This document shows, piece after piece, positions 15,535 to 22,564 of a stretch of DNA of 64,000 nt. Every line of letters begins with the position of its first letter. Within the stretch, counting starts at the first letter, position 1. The translations under genes and the position numbers were made by a program. Origin of the DNA: Thermanaeromonas sp. C210 (GTDB lineage: Bacteria; Bacillota; DSM-521; Neomoorellales; Neomoorellaceae). The notes under the pieces are model-generated. The model was given only the letters and a program-made list of their open reading frames with translations, ran no database searches and was not told the origin of the DNA. The stretch covers positions 496,001 to 560,000 of the forward strand of contig NZ_BLWF01000001.1 of the NCBI RefSeq assembly GCF_013167955.1, read 5' to 3'.

Positions 15535-15978
15535 ATGCCTGTGATGGAAAATTGTGTAAAGCTCTATGCAAATACGTTTCGTGAACACCACAGCCGGGGC
15601 CGCATTGAGGGCGGCTGGACCACGGTGGGTTATGTCCTATGGCCGGATAAAGTCAACCTGGTGTGGGCCAGGCGTGCTCAGGTGGTGCGGCGGGTGCGGC
15701 TGCCGCTCACCTGCCCGAATGGCGGGTGGGTGCGCTGGTGGCTGTGTCCCACCTGTGGAAGACAGACGCCCACGCTCTATCTTCCACCTGGGGCCATAGC
15801 CTTCGCGTGCCGTCACTGCCTTAAGCTCACTTACGGCCTGTGGAAGCGGAACGGCTACTACCGCTGGCCGAAAGATGCAGGTCTGTGGCTAAAACAGTTC
15901 ATGAGACGTGCGGGGGAGGTGCAAAGGCATGCGGCAGGAGATGGAAAAGGCGAGGCGGGAGGCCGCTGCTGCGATTGA
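15535..15978 (+). CDS. Zinc-ribbon protein common on phages and plasmids
   Basis: 147 residues from the ATG at 15535 (AAAGGGA upstream); an ATG at 15508 overlaps the -10 box and is unlikely. The core WLCPTCGRQTPTLYLPP followed by AFACRHCLKLTYG is a paired CxxC zinc ribbon with aromatic residues in between. I know this pattern from many small phage and mobile-element proteins of unknown function. The C-terminus is basic. The next gene starts inside its last 50 bases. Confidence 0.65.
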   Translation: MPVMENCVKLYANTFREHHSRGRIEGGWTTVGYVLWPDKVNLVWARRAQVVRRVRLPLTCPNGGWVRWWLCPTCGRQTPTLYLPPGAIAFACRHCLKLTYGLWKRNGYYRWPKDAGLWLKQFMRRAGEVQRHAAGDGKGEAGGRCCD

Positions 15979-16198
15979 GCGGGCCGTCCCGCAGGTATTA
16001 CAAGCGCTGGCGGAGCAGGCGGCCGGAGGAGACCGCAAAGCCCGGCGGCTGCTAGAAGAAGTCTTGCGCAATGCGAAAGGAGGCGGCGAGCATGTTCGAG
16101 TTTCTGGAAAATATCGGCAAGCGGATCAAGGACGTTGCAACACGGGTTGCCCAATCGGGGACGGCAAAGCGCGTGAGTGCGTGGCTGCGCTCTATTAG
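15929..16198 (+). CDS. Small helical protein overlapping its neighbours
   Basis: 89 residues from an ATG with GGGGGAGGTG upstream. The first 55 residues are a charged helix (MRQEMEKARREAAAAIERAV, then LLEEVLRNAK); the remainder reads through the start of the 1097-residue gene in another frame and looks less natural. It may therefore be a shortened gene whose original end was lost. The helical part recalls small-terminase-like or scaffolding-type helices, but that is only a resemblance. Confidence 0.45.
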   Translation: MRQEMEKARREAAAAIERAVPQVLQALAEQAAGGDRKARRLLEEVLRNAKGGGEHVRVSGKYRQADQGRCNTGCPIGDGKARECVAALY

Positions 16199-19100
16199 CG
16201 CCCCGCGTTACGAAGCTAAGACACCGGACGAGCTTTACAAGCAGGTCCGTAAAGAGGCCGAGGCGTACCGGAAGGCGCAGGTGGAAACACTTACCAGAGC
16301 CATTGAACGCCTGCCCGCACGGTTGCGCTCCGTTGCATACGGGGCCTTGACTGTTCCCGATTATGCGGCCTTTGGCGCTTTCCGCTCGCGGGAGGTCGGG
16401 CAGAAGCTCATAGAGCGGGGCGCACTTACCCCCCAGGCCGAGAAGACGGCCCGTGCGGTTGGTGAGGTGCTTGGGGTTTACCTCCCATTCGCTGGGGCAT
16501 CCCGGCTGCTGCGGCCCGTAACGCGCATTATAGCCGCCGAAAGCCCAAAACTCGGTCGGATAGCTGCCGCCATCCTAGAGGGCGCTCTTGGCGGCGCGTG
16601 GCTGGGCGTTGAAGAAAGCAAGCGCAAGGGGCAGCCCACGGCCCAATGGGTGCAGCGGGAAGCGGTTTCCGGTGCTCTATGGGCAGGTGCCGGTGCAGCC
16701 GCAGGCGAAAAGCTCATGCAGGCCGGGAGCAAGCTCTTGCAGCGTGCTGGCGGTAGCCCGGCCTTAGAGCAGATCAGGCGCGTGATGCATGAATGGGTGA
16801 TTGGCCGCAAAGTGGCCGAAAACAAGCCCAGGATGTTCGAGAGCCTCTTGCAGAAGGCGGCAGGCGGGGATGAGGGCCTCTTGAACCTCGCCCATCTAGC
16901 CAGGGCCTGGCTCAAGGACCCGGAATTCCTTGACCCGCAGCACTGGCGCACTACCTTGGCGAGCAGGATTTCCCAGGTGGAGCAGAAGGCTGCGCAGGCG
17001 GGCAACCTGGAAAGCGCCGCCTTCCTGCGCTCGCTACGGGAAAAGCTCCCCACTATGGAGGATGCCACCATCCAGCGGCTGGCTAGGGCCACCCAGGACG
17101 TGCATAGCCTCAGCGAGCGTCTGAACCGAGTGCTTACCCGCCTGGGTCTTGAAGAAACCTGGCAGCACCCACAAGAAATTTACGTACCGCGCTACGTCGC
17201 TGAGACGGCCCTGGCGCAGCGTGGCGCACAACCCACGGGCTCGGCGGCGGGCGCTATGCTGGCCCGCAGGCCGCACCTTTTCAGTCCGCACCAACTGCCC
17301 AGGCAGTTGAGCCTGGAAGAAGCGCTCGTTAAGTTCAAGCCGCAAGAACTGACGCTGGACGTGTCGAAAACGTTGCCCTTGCGAATTTCTGAGCACCAGC
17401 GGCTATTGGAAAACGTGAAATTCCTCAACCGCATCCGTGCACTGGCCTCGCGGGAGTATGCGCCTGGGGTGAAGGAGATCACACTGCCGGGCGAACTACG
17501 CTCCCTGGAGGCACGGCGTATCAAAGAGCTGGGCCAGCAGGCTGCCCGAGGCGCTAAAGCCGCTGCCAAAGCCTTAGAGCGGGAGACGGGGCACCTGTAC
17601 CTACCGGCGGACGCCGCGAAGTGGTTGGAGGGGCGCTTGGCAGCCATGTATCATTCTCCTGGGCCTGCTGGTAGGGCCTGGCAGGAGGTAATGCGCCAGA
17701 CCACGCGGCTGAAAGTCTACCTGCCCTGGGATTGGGTAAGCCAGATGGTGTTCGGCGCTGTCGGTCCGGCCAAGGACTTTGTGACCGCCCTCAACCCCGT
17801 AGCACGCTTCGCCTATGCATGGCGCACAAGACAGACTGGTGCGGAGGCTTTGCAGAAAGTCTCACCCGAGCTGGCGAAGCTGGTGGAGGCTGGCCTTGAT
17901 ATAGGCGGCAGTGATTGGCACCGCAGGACGCTCGAGGCAGCCACAAAGCCCGTGCGGGAGCCTATCGCCAGGCTGTGGCGCACAATCGAGAGCCGCGTTT
18001 TAGAACCTGTGGAAACAATGGCCTTCGGCCCTACGATAGAGATGCGCACCGGCCTGGCCCTGGACCTGTTCAAGCGCTTCACTCAGCAGGGTAAGCCGGA
18101 GAGCGAGGCCGCGAAGACGGCGGCGCACCTGGCTAACTTCCTTACGGGCAGCGTTATGACGGAGATGCTTGACCCCACAGCTCAAAAGGCCTTGCGGTAT
18201 TTCTTCCTCGCGCCTAAGTGGCTCACCCACACCCTGCAATTGCCCTTCCGGGCGGCGGGATTGGTCACGGAGCCAGCGCTATCCCCTGAAGCCCGAGAGC
18301 TAGCGCAGCGGTTCCTAGCAGGTTATCTCATGAACAACGTGCTGGCGAATTTTATACTCGCCAATGCCTTGAACAGGCGCATTAACAACGGGCGCAATAT
18401 ATGGGAGAACCCTCCCGGATACCGGCACTTGGTGGACATCACGCCCTTGGTTGGGCTCGGACCGCAGGGGCAAAGACAATACTTTGATCCCTGGTTCTTC
18501 TGGCGGGACTACCCGAGGTTGCTCCAATACATCATGGGCGAGGTAAGGCCCGAGCGCTACTTTGTGTACAAGCTCGCGCCTCTGGTGGCGGTAGCTGCGG
18601 ACGCAGCAGGGTATGACCTCTCCACGGGGCAAGTACGGCCTATGGGCCTTGAGGAGCGTATACGAGCCACTGTGAAGGATATGGTCAGTATGCTGCTCCC
18701 CGCCGGTACGTTGGAAATACCCGGTGCTGGTCTCTCGGCTATGGGCGGCTGGTCCGCAACGCCTACAGGCAGGTTCGATTTACCCAGGCAGATAATGGAG
18801 TGGGTTGGGCTGCGGACGTTCCCGGGGCAGCGCCCCGTTCAGGGCCGCGGCACCCGATTGTTGCCCGAGGAGCAGGTGAGAATGCGGGAAGCCATGCGCC
18901 AGGGCGTTCTTGGGGTGCGGCGTGACAGTAAGGGCGTAATCCGGTTTGCGCTTACCAAAGACTGGTACTATTGGCTGGCCAGGGTACTCGGCAAGGCGCC
19001 CAGCGAAGAGGAAACAATCGAGGCCGTGCTTGATGTGCTCGGGCTACCGCCCGATGTAAGGGATAAGGCACTACGGAATATTTTCTCGCCGGAGAGCGTG

Positions 19101-19385
19101 GAGCTGTTCCGCAAATACTTCAGGGCGAACCCGACACCCAGGGGCCTGTGGATGATCCGCACTATTCTTGCCCAGGACAACCATGCGGACAGGGAGCGGG
19201 TGTTACAACGGCTGCTCTCGCAGGATAACCTAAACTGGCTGGCCGAAAAGCTGGGAAGATGGCCCACAGTGGAGGATGTGCTGCGTTATCACAAGACCAT
19301 GCTGCAACGGGAACTGCCAGACGTAGCAGCCCTGGGCACGGGGGCCACGGCGAGGCGGGCCTTACCACAGTTGTTAGGGAGGTGA
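16092..19385 (+). CDS. 1097-residue protein of unknown function, possibly transferred with the element DNA
   Basis: This is the largest gene of the element, starting at the ATG at 16092 (AAAGGAGGCGG upstream). The N-terminal 100 residues are basic helices. Residues about 120-210 are Ala/Gly-rich amphipathic segments. The middle is mostly helical with many Arg and Gln residues. Around residues 702-715 is YFFLAPKWLTHTLQ, then a hydrophobic stretch near 741-761 (FLAGYLMNNVLANFILANAL) and WFFWRDYPRLLQYI. The C-terminal 200 residues contain helical repeats with KAPSEEETIEAVLDVLGLPP and RWPTVEDVLRYH. No enzymatic motif is evident. Size, composition and the FFLAP-type segment recall large polyvalent or internal virion proteins that enter the host with DNA. 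That is inference. Confidence 0.7.
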   Translation: MFEFLENIGKRIKDVATRVAQSGTAKRVSAWLRSISAPRYEAKTPDELYKQVRKEAEAYRKAQVETLTRAIERLPARLRSVAYGALTVPDYAAFGAFRSREVGQKLIERGALTPQAEKTARAVGEVLGVYLPFAGASRLLRPVTRIIAAESPKLGRIAAAILEGALGGAWLGVEESKRKGQPTAQWVQREAVSGALWAGAGAAAGEKLMQAGSKLLQRAGGSPALEQIRRVMHEWVIGRKVAENKPRMFESLLQKAAGGDEGLLNLAHLARAWLKDPEFLDPQHWRTTLASRISQVEQKAAQAGNLESAAFLRSLREKLPTMEDATIQRLARATQDVHSLSERLNRVLTRLGLEETWQHPQEIYVPRYVAETALAQRGAQPTGSAAGAMLARRPHLFSPHQLPRQLSLEEALVKFKPQELTLDVSKTLPLRISEHQRLLENVKFLNRIRALASREYAPGVKEITLPGELRSLEARRIKELGQQAARGAKAAAKALERETGHLYLPADAAKWLEGRLAAMYHSPGPAGRAWQEVMRQTTRLKVYLPWDWVSQMVFGAVGPAKDFVTALNPVARFAYAWRTRQTGAEALQKVSPELAKLVEAGLDIGGSDWHRRTLEAATKPVREPIARLWRTIESRVLEPVETMAFGPTIEMRTGLALDLFKRFTQQGKPESEAAKTAAHLANFLTGSVMTEMLDPTAQKALRYFFLAPKWLTHTLQLPFRAAGLVTEPALSPEARELAQRFLAGYLMNNVLANFILANALNRRINNGRNIWENPPGYRHLVDITPLVGLGPQGQRQYFDPWFFWRDYPRLLQYIMGEVRPERYFVYKLAPLVAVAADAAGYDLSTGQVRPMGLEERIRATVKDMVSMLLPAGTLEIPGAGLSAMGGWSATPTGRFDLPRQIMEWVGLRTFPGQRPVQGRGTRLLPEEQVRMREAMRQGVLGVRRDSKGVIRFALTKDWYYWLARVLGKAPSEEETIEAVLDVLGLPPDVRDKALRNIFSPESVELFRKYFRANPTPRGLWMIRTILAQDNHADRERVLQRLLSQDNLNWLAEKLGRWPTVEDVLRYHKTMLQRELPDVAALGTGATARRALPQLLGR

Positions 19386-19392
19386 TCTCCAA

Positions 19393-19707
19393 GTGAGCAG
19401 GCGAACGAGCACCAACCTGGCCGTAGTAGACAATCAAAGCACTGCCCTTTCACCGGAGGTGCTTCAGGAGAAGCGCCAGGCAATAATTGCCAGAGCTGTG
19501 GAGGTGGCAGATGAAGTTTTGGGAGCCCTGCTTGAGGAGGCCAGAGCCGGGAATGTGCAGGCGGCTAAACTGATCATGCAGGTGGCGGGGCTGCTCCAAG
19601 GTGGTGGGCCGGTAGTGGCTACCCAGATCAACGTGCCGCAAATAACAATCAGCCCGGAAGAGCTTGCGGAGCTGGAAAGGGGCCTGCGGGAGCGCGGGGC
19701 AATATAA
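19393..19707 (+). CDS. Small helical protein, terminase-small-subunit-like
   Basis: 104 residues from a GTG at 19393, 7 bp after the 1097-residue gene; its ribosome site (GGGAGGTGA) overlaps that stop. Helices (EVADEVLGALLEEARAGN, VQAAKLIMQVAGLL) are followed by TQINVPQITISPEEL. The combination of an Ala-rich helix pair with an INVPQ-type strand is seen in small phage proteins near packaging genes, including terminase small subunits. No large terminase lies nearby, so the assignment is weak. Confidence 0.5.
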   Translation: MSRRTSTNLAVVDNQSTALSPEVLQEKRQAIIARAVEVADEVLGALLEEARAGNVQAAKLIMQVAGLLQGGGPVVATQINVPQITISPEELAELERGLRERGAI

Positions 19708-19880
19708 CGGCCTGCGTATGGAAAACTAGCGCGAGAGACGCCCCGCTCACGCAACATTTCTAGGACCGGGGTACCCAGGCCATTAACCGGTTTTCTCTAC
19801 CTAGGGAAAAATAAGGCCGGGTTTGCGGCTTGCATTAATTGACGGCACTACCCAGCCACGCAGTTGGTCCAACATGGAAA

Positions 19881-19917
19881 AAGAAAATCCCTGGGCAAAT
19901 ACCCAGGGATTTTCTTG
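19881..19917. terminator. Bidirectional terminator between convergent genes
   Basis: GAAAATCCCTGGG pairs perfectly with CCCAGGGATTTTC across a 6-nt loop. T and A runs on both sides allow it to serve the rightward operon and the leftward 87-residue gene. The region 19708-19880 between the operon and this hairpin contains no recognised gene. Confidence 0.85.
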
Positions 19918-19920
19918 TAT

Positions 19921-20184
19921 TTACACTACACCACCATGTAAAGTTCCCAAGTCGCATAAGTCAATATACTCCTCGACGTCGATCAGCCTATCAATTAGGT
20001 TTTGCAGCCTTCCCTCACTGTGGTCGTTTACGTAACACCAAATGTGGCTGTTTTCTTCGCTCCTTAGTTCTCTCCAAAACAGTAACGCCAGTTCCGCTGC
20101 CCTTTCCTCCAACTTTTCCCTCACTCTCTCGATGGTCACCCCCTTCTTCACTTCCTGGGTGACTTGGACTACAGCATTGGACAT
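19921..20184 (-). CDS. Small acidic element protein
   Basis: 87 residues with an excellent AAAGGAGG site 8 bases before the ATG. Helical and charged (IERVREKLEERAAELALLFW), ending in an acidic stretch (LIDVEEYIDLCDLG). No family is recognised. It has its own strong promoter (TTGACA-17-TACAAT at 20233-20261, minus strand), divergent from the XRE/HicBAB operon. A lysogeny-type or antitoxin-type small regulator is possible but unsupported. Confidence 0.6.
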   Translation of the reverse strand: MSNAVVQVTQEVKKGVTIERVREKLEERAAELALLFWRELRSEENSHIWCYVNDHSEGRLQNLIDRLIDVEEYIDLCDLGTLHGGVV

Positions 20185-20232
20185 AGGTAAAACCTCCTTT
20201 TGAAATGTAGTTTTGGTATCGTTTCTGATTAT

Positions 20233-20261
20233 ATTGTATTCGACAGCGACACCTCTGTCAA
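20233..20261 (-). promoter_or_regulatory. Strong leftward promoter
   Basis: On the minus strand TTGACA, a 17-bp spacer and TACAAT, about 50 bp upstream of the leftward 87-residue gene. Confidence 0.8.
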
Positions 20262-20273
20262 CACTTTTGTAAT

Positions 20274-20281
20274 CGTTAACG
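20274..20281. promoter_or_regulatory. Palindrome between divergent promoters
   Basis: CGTTAACG is an 8-bp palindrome lying between the leftward and rightward promoters, 22 bp upstream of the rightward -35. A candidate operator for the XRE protein encoded next to it. Confidence 0.4.
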
Positions 20282-20302
20282 GTAAAAACTTATTCAATGC
20301 TG

Positions 20303-20331
20303 TTGCTAAAATGCTCAAAGACGGTTACAAT
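20303..20331 (+). promoter_or_regulatory. Promoter of the XRE-hicBAB operon
   Basis: TTGCTA at 20303-20308, a 17-bp spacer and TACAAT at 20326-20331, 24 bp before the XRE start codon. Confidence 0.65.
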
Positions 20332-20355
20332 GGTAGTGAAAGGAGGAAATCCGCT

Positions 20356-20577
20356 ATGCGAATAGAATCGAGGCTATCTCACATTCTAGGAGCTCAGCGA
20401 TTAAAGATGAGTGAAGTCGCTAGGCGGACAGGTATTGGGAAATCGACACTGCTCAGGCTTTATCACGACAGAGCTGAGGGAATACGATTTGACGTTTTGG
20501 CTAAGCTATGTAAAGTCCTTAACTGCCAACCCGGCGATTTGCTCGTCTACGTGCCTGACGAGGAGCAAGTCTGCTAA
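20356..20577 (+). CDS. XRE-family (Cro/CI-type) regulator
   Basis: 73 residues from the ATG at 20356 with AGGAGGAAA upstream. MSEVARRTGIGKSTLLRLYH is a Cro/CI helix-turn-helix, followed by FDVLAKLCKVLNCQPGDLL, the conserved helix-four/five block of short XRE regulators. It heads an operon with HicB-like, HicA and HicB proteins. It could repress that operon, since neither HicB-like protein has a visible DNA-binding domain, or control the switch between integrated and active states. Confidence 0.82.
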   Translation: MRIESRLSHILGAQRLKMSEVARRTGIGKSTLLRLYHDRAEGIRFDVLAKLCKVLNCQPGDLLVYVPDEEQVC

Positions 20578-20651
20578 TGGGCTTGCCTCACAGGCTCGTG
20601 AGCTTGAGCCCACACCGGCTAAACCCAAAGGCGAAGGAGGTTGTTACTGTT

Positions 20652-20852
20652 ATGCGCTTTACGGCTGTATTGACGAAAGAGGGCCAATGGTATGTAGCTA
20701 AAGCTGTGGAGGTAGAGGTAGCGAGCCAAGGCAGGACCATCGAAGAGGCCCTTGCGAACTTGAAGGAGGCCCTGGAGCTTTATTTCGAGGACGAGCCTTT
20801 GCCGGAGGCCCTGCCTGAACCTATAATCGCCACGGTTGAGGTAGCATTATGA
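20652..20852 (+). CDS. HicB-like partial antitoxin (first copy)
   Basis: 66 residues from the ATG at 20652 (GAAGGAGG upstream). FTAVLTKEGQWYVAKAVEVEVASQGRTIEEA is the degenerate RNase H-like HicB fold, with the helix EEALANLKEALELYFED, and no C-terminal DNA-binding domain. Its stop overlaps the hicA start (ATGA). HicB proteins occlude the HicA active site. Confidence 0.78.
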   Translation: MRFTAVLTKEGQWYVAKAVEVEVASQGRTIEEALANLKEALELYFEDEPLPEALPEPIIATVEVAL

Positions 20853-21073
20853 GCCCTAAACTGCCTTTGGTATCCGGTCGGGAGGTCATCAAAGCCCTTA
20901 CAAAGGCGGGGTTTCGCCAGGCAAGCCAGCGAGGGAGCCATGTGAAAATGCGTCACCCCAGCGGCAGAACGGCCATAGTGCCCTTGCATGATGAGCTTGC
21001 TCCTGGTACGTTACGCTCAGTTCTCAAGCAGGCGGGCCTCACTGTGGAGGAGTTCACTGCGCTTTTGCGCTAG
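20849..21073 (+). CDS. hicA: HicA-type mRNA interferase toxin
   Basis: 74 residues. VSGREVIKALTKAGFRQASQ, then GSHVKMRHP carrying the catalytic histidine, and LAPGTLRSVLKQAGLTVEEF match the double-stranded RNA-binding-like HicA fold throughout its usual length. HicA cleaves mRNA when free of HicB. It is flanked on both sides by HicB-like genes. The intact active site suggests the module is functional and helps keep the element in the host. Confidence 0.88.
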   Translation: MSPKLPLVSGREVIKALTKAGFRQASQRGSHVKMRHPSGRTAIVPLHDELAPGTLRSVLKQAGLTVEEFTALLR

Positions 21074-21087
21074 GAGGTCAAGCGTCA

Positions 21088-21315
21088 ATGACCGAATACC
21101 TCATTGTGATTGAGCGGGCAGGCAATAACTTTTCCGCCTATTCCCCTGACCTGCCGGGCTGCGTGGCTACAGGTGCAACGCTTGAAGAGGTAAGGGCTAA
21201 CATGGCCGAAGCCATACGTATGCACATCGAGGGCTTGAAGGAAGACGGCCTTCCCATTCCACAACCTGCGACCATAGCTGAGCGCGTAAGTGTGGACCTG
21301 GGCCTGCTCGCCTAA
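21088..21315 (+). CDS. hicB: HicB-family antitoxin (second copy)
   Basis: 75 residues starting 14 bp after hicA. YLIVIERAGNNFSAYSPDLPG, then CVATGATLEEVRANMAEAIR and HIEGLKEDGLPIP are the classic HicB N-terminal domain motifs. It lacks a DNA-binding tail. It is much closer to canonical HicB than the gene before hicA, so this is probably the cognate antitoxin. Confidence 0.85.
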   Translation: MTEYLIVIERAGNNFSAYSPDLPGCVATGATLEEVRANMAEAIRMHIEGLKEDGLPIPQPATIAERVSVDLGLLA

Positions 21316-21356
21316 CAAATACGGCCTTCTAGAAGCCTCTACAAAGGGCGCAAAAT

Positions 21357-21392
21357 GGCCGGGAGGTATAGAAGTATCCCCCGGCCTTTTTC
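21357..21392 (+). terminator. Rho-independent terminator after hicBAB
   Basis: GGCCGGG pairs with CCCGGCC and is followed by TTTTTC, about 40 bp after the second HicB stop. Confidence 0.85.
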
Positions 21393-21435
21393 ATGGCCTT
21401 ATAGCGCCTTCTAGAGGCCGCTTTTGGATTAGTGC

Positions 21436-22371
21436 CTAAAGCCTGCGCTTAGCCCTTTTGCCTAATTGCTGGAGTTTTGCCACAGGTGTGGCCTTCTCAT
21501 GGATCTCTTTCACGTCTTCTTGCAGGTAGCGCACGTACCTGCGGGTCATGGCAAGGTCCTTATGGCCTAATATGCGCTGCAAAGCGAACGGGTCATTGGC
21601 CTCTTTCAAAAACTCAATGGCGAAGGTGTGCCGCAGGCCGTAGGGCGTGACCTTAACACCCGCTTTCTGGCAGTATTCCCTCACCCTTGCAGCCCACTGG
21701 CTACGGTCTAAAGCCTTCCCGTTTTCGGTAGCGAACAAGGGCACATCCTCACCCCACCATGTGGGCCGTACTTTGAGGAACTTCGCCAACGCTTGCGCGG
21801 TGAAAGGCGAAAGGACCAGAGTCCTTCCCACACGGGTCTTAGCTACTTCCGGGCGTATGTACAGCTCGCGGGCTTCGAGGTTTAAATCGCCTACCCTCAC
21901 CCGGAATAGCTCTCCGGGTCTTGCTCCGGTGTCTATTTGCACCAGCAAGAGGCAGTAATCCCTTAAGCCTGCATAGCTCCGCTTGTCCGGTTGCTGGAGC
22001 AGCTTCTTCAAGGCTTCTAAAGGCACGTGCCTTATGCGGTTTAAGTCTTCCTTCGCTGGCCTTATCCCTGCCACAGGGTTGGCGGGAAGGTAGCCTTGGC
22101 TTACGCACCAGTTGAAGAACGCTTTGAGGTGGCGCAAGCGGATGTTGCGGTACCCAGGAGAGCAAGGCTGGCTGAAGTAGCGTATAACGGCTTTCTGCAC
22201 GGCCTCGTAGGTGTTGAGGTTGGGGCTGGCCTTGAGGAAGGTCTCCACATGGAAGCGGTAGTTCTCCAGCGAGGCGGGCACTATACCATCAGCCTGCTTG
22301 GCAAGAAGGAACTCCTCCAGGGCTTGGGATAAGTCCAGCACCTTGGGGCTAAGTTTCGCAATCCTGCCCAT
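21436..22371 (-). CDS. Tyrosine-recombinase integrase of the element
   Basis: 311 residues from the ATG at 22371. Residues about 12-100 form the SAM-like core-binding domain. The catalytic domain shows R151 in DTGARPGEL, K179 in AKTRVGR, R247 in YGLRHTFA, H270 in LGHKDLAMT, and the nucleophile Y279 in TRRYVRY. The usual first histidine of the HxxR box is tyrosine (Y244), a known variation. A longer frame upstream reads through the tRNA and is not real. It sits 51 bp from the right tRNA-Leu, in the same direction. Its ribosome site GAGGAGG is the 3' arm of the tRNA terminator-like hairpin. It should catalyse integration and excision at tRNA-Leu. Confidence 0.93.
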   Translation of the reverse strand: MGRIAKLSPKVLDLSQALEEFLLAKQADGIVPASLENYRFHVETFLKASPNLNTYEAVQKAVIRYFSQPCSPGYRNIRLRHLKAFFNWCVSQGYLPANPVAGIRPAKEDLNRIRHVPLEALKKLLQQPDKRSYAGLRDYCLLLVQIDTGARPGELFRVRVGDLNLEARELYIRPEVAKTRVGRTLVLSPFTAQALAKFLKVRPTWWGEDVPLFATENGKALDRSQWAARVREYCQKAGVKVTPYGLRHTFAIEFLKEANDPFALQRILGHKDLAMTRRYVRYLQEDVKEIHEKATPVAKLQQLGKRAKRRL

Positions 22372-22378
22372 AAAAACA

Positions 22379-22412
22379 GCCTCCTCAGCAACACTAGATT
22401 TCTTGAGGAGGC
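22379..22412 (-). terminator. tRNA-Leu terminator hairpin that doubles as integrase ribosome site
   Basis: On the minus strand GCCTCCTCA pairs with TGAGGAGGC, as after the left tRNA copy, but the following tract is GTTTTTATG, i.e. interrupted and ending in the integrase start codon. GAGGAGG in the 3' arm is 8 bases from that ATG, so folding would hide the ribosome site and termination would be leaky. Confidence 0.65.
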
Positions 22413-22421
22413 AAAGCCTTG

Positions 22422-22506
22422 TGGTGCGGGCGAGAGGACTTGAACCTCCACGGGGGATACCCACCAGATCCTAAGTCTGGCGCGTCTGCCGTTCCGCCAC
22501 GCCCGC
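22422..22506 (-). tRNA. tRNA-Leu (anticodon UAG), right copy
   Basis: Same 85 bp as the left copy, including encoded CCA; anticodon bases are 22471-22473. Its 5' flank is chromosomal and contains a probable promoter, so this is likely the expressed copy. Downstream lies the element integrase. Confidence 0.95.
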
Positions 22507-22517
22507 AGGCTACGAAT

Positions 22518-22547
22518 AGCTTAGCACAATGAAGATCCCCTCGTCAA
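22518..22547 (-). promoter_or_regulatory. Probable promoter of the right tRNA-Leu
   Basis: On the minus strand TTGACG (bases 22542-22547), an 18-bp spacer and TAAGCT (22518-22523), ending 11 bp before the tRNA 5' end. The -10 box is weak. The left edge of the IS duplication begins 3 bp upstream of the -35. Confidence 0.5.
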
Positions 22548-22564
22548 GGGGACGACGCTTTCTT

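Larger units (their letters stand above)
8355..22506. mobile_element. 14.07-kb tRNA-Leu-integrated replicating element
   Basis: Two identical 85-bp tRNA-Leu genes, plus partly similar terminator hairpins, bound the element; the repeat-to-repeat distance is 14,067 bp. A tyrosine integrase lies just inside the right boundary. Inside are leftward membrane, coiled-coil and zinc-motif genes (8.5-11.4 kb) and a rightward operon (HTH, PrimPol-AAA, zinc ribbons, 1097-aa protein, 11.6-19.7 kb). A HicB-HicA-HicB module with its XRE regulator follows (20.3-21.3 kb). I recognise no capsid, portal, tail, large terminase, relaxase or mating-pair gene. It therefore looks like a satellite or an integrative plasmid-like element rather than a complete prophage or conjugative element (inference). 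Confidence 0.88.

Noticed and set aside
22422-22464. Longer integrase start reading through the tRNA
   Set aside because: The first 31 residues would be encoded by the tRNA and terminator; the ATG at 22371 has a good ribosome site and gives the normal domain start.
8355-22506. Complete prophage
   Set aside because: No structural, portal, tail or large terminase gene could be recognised, and 14 kb is too small for a tailed phage.
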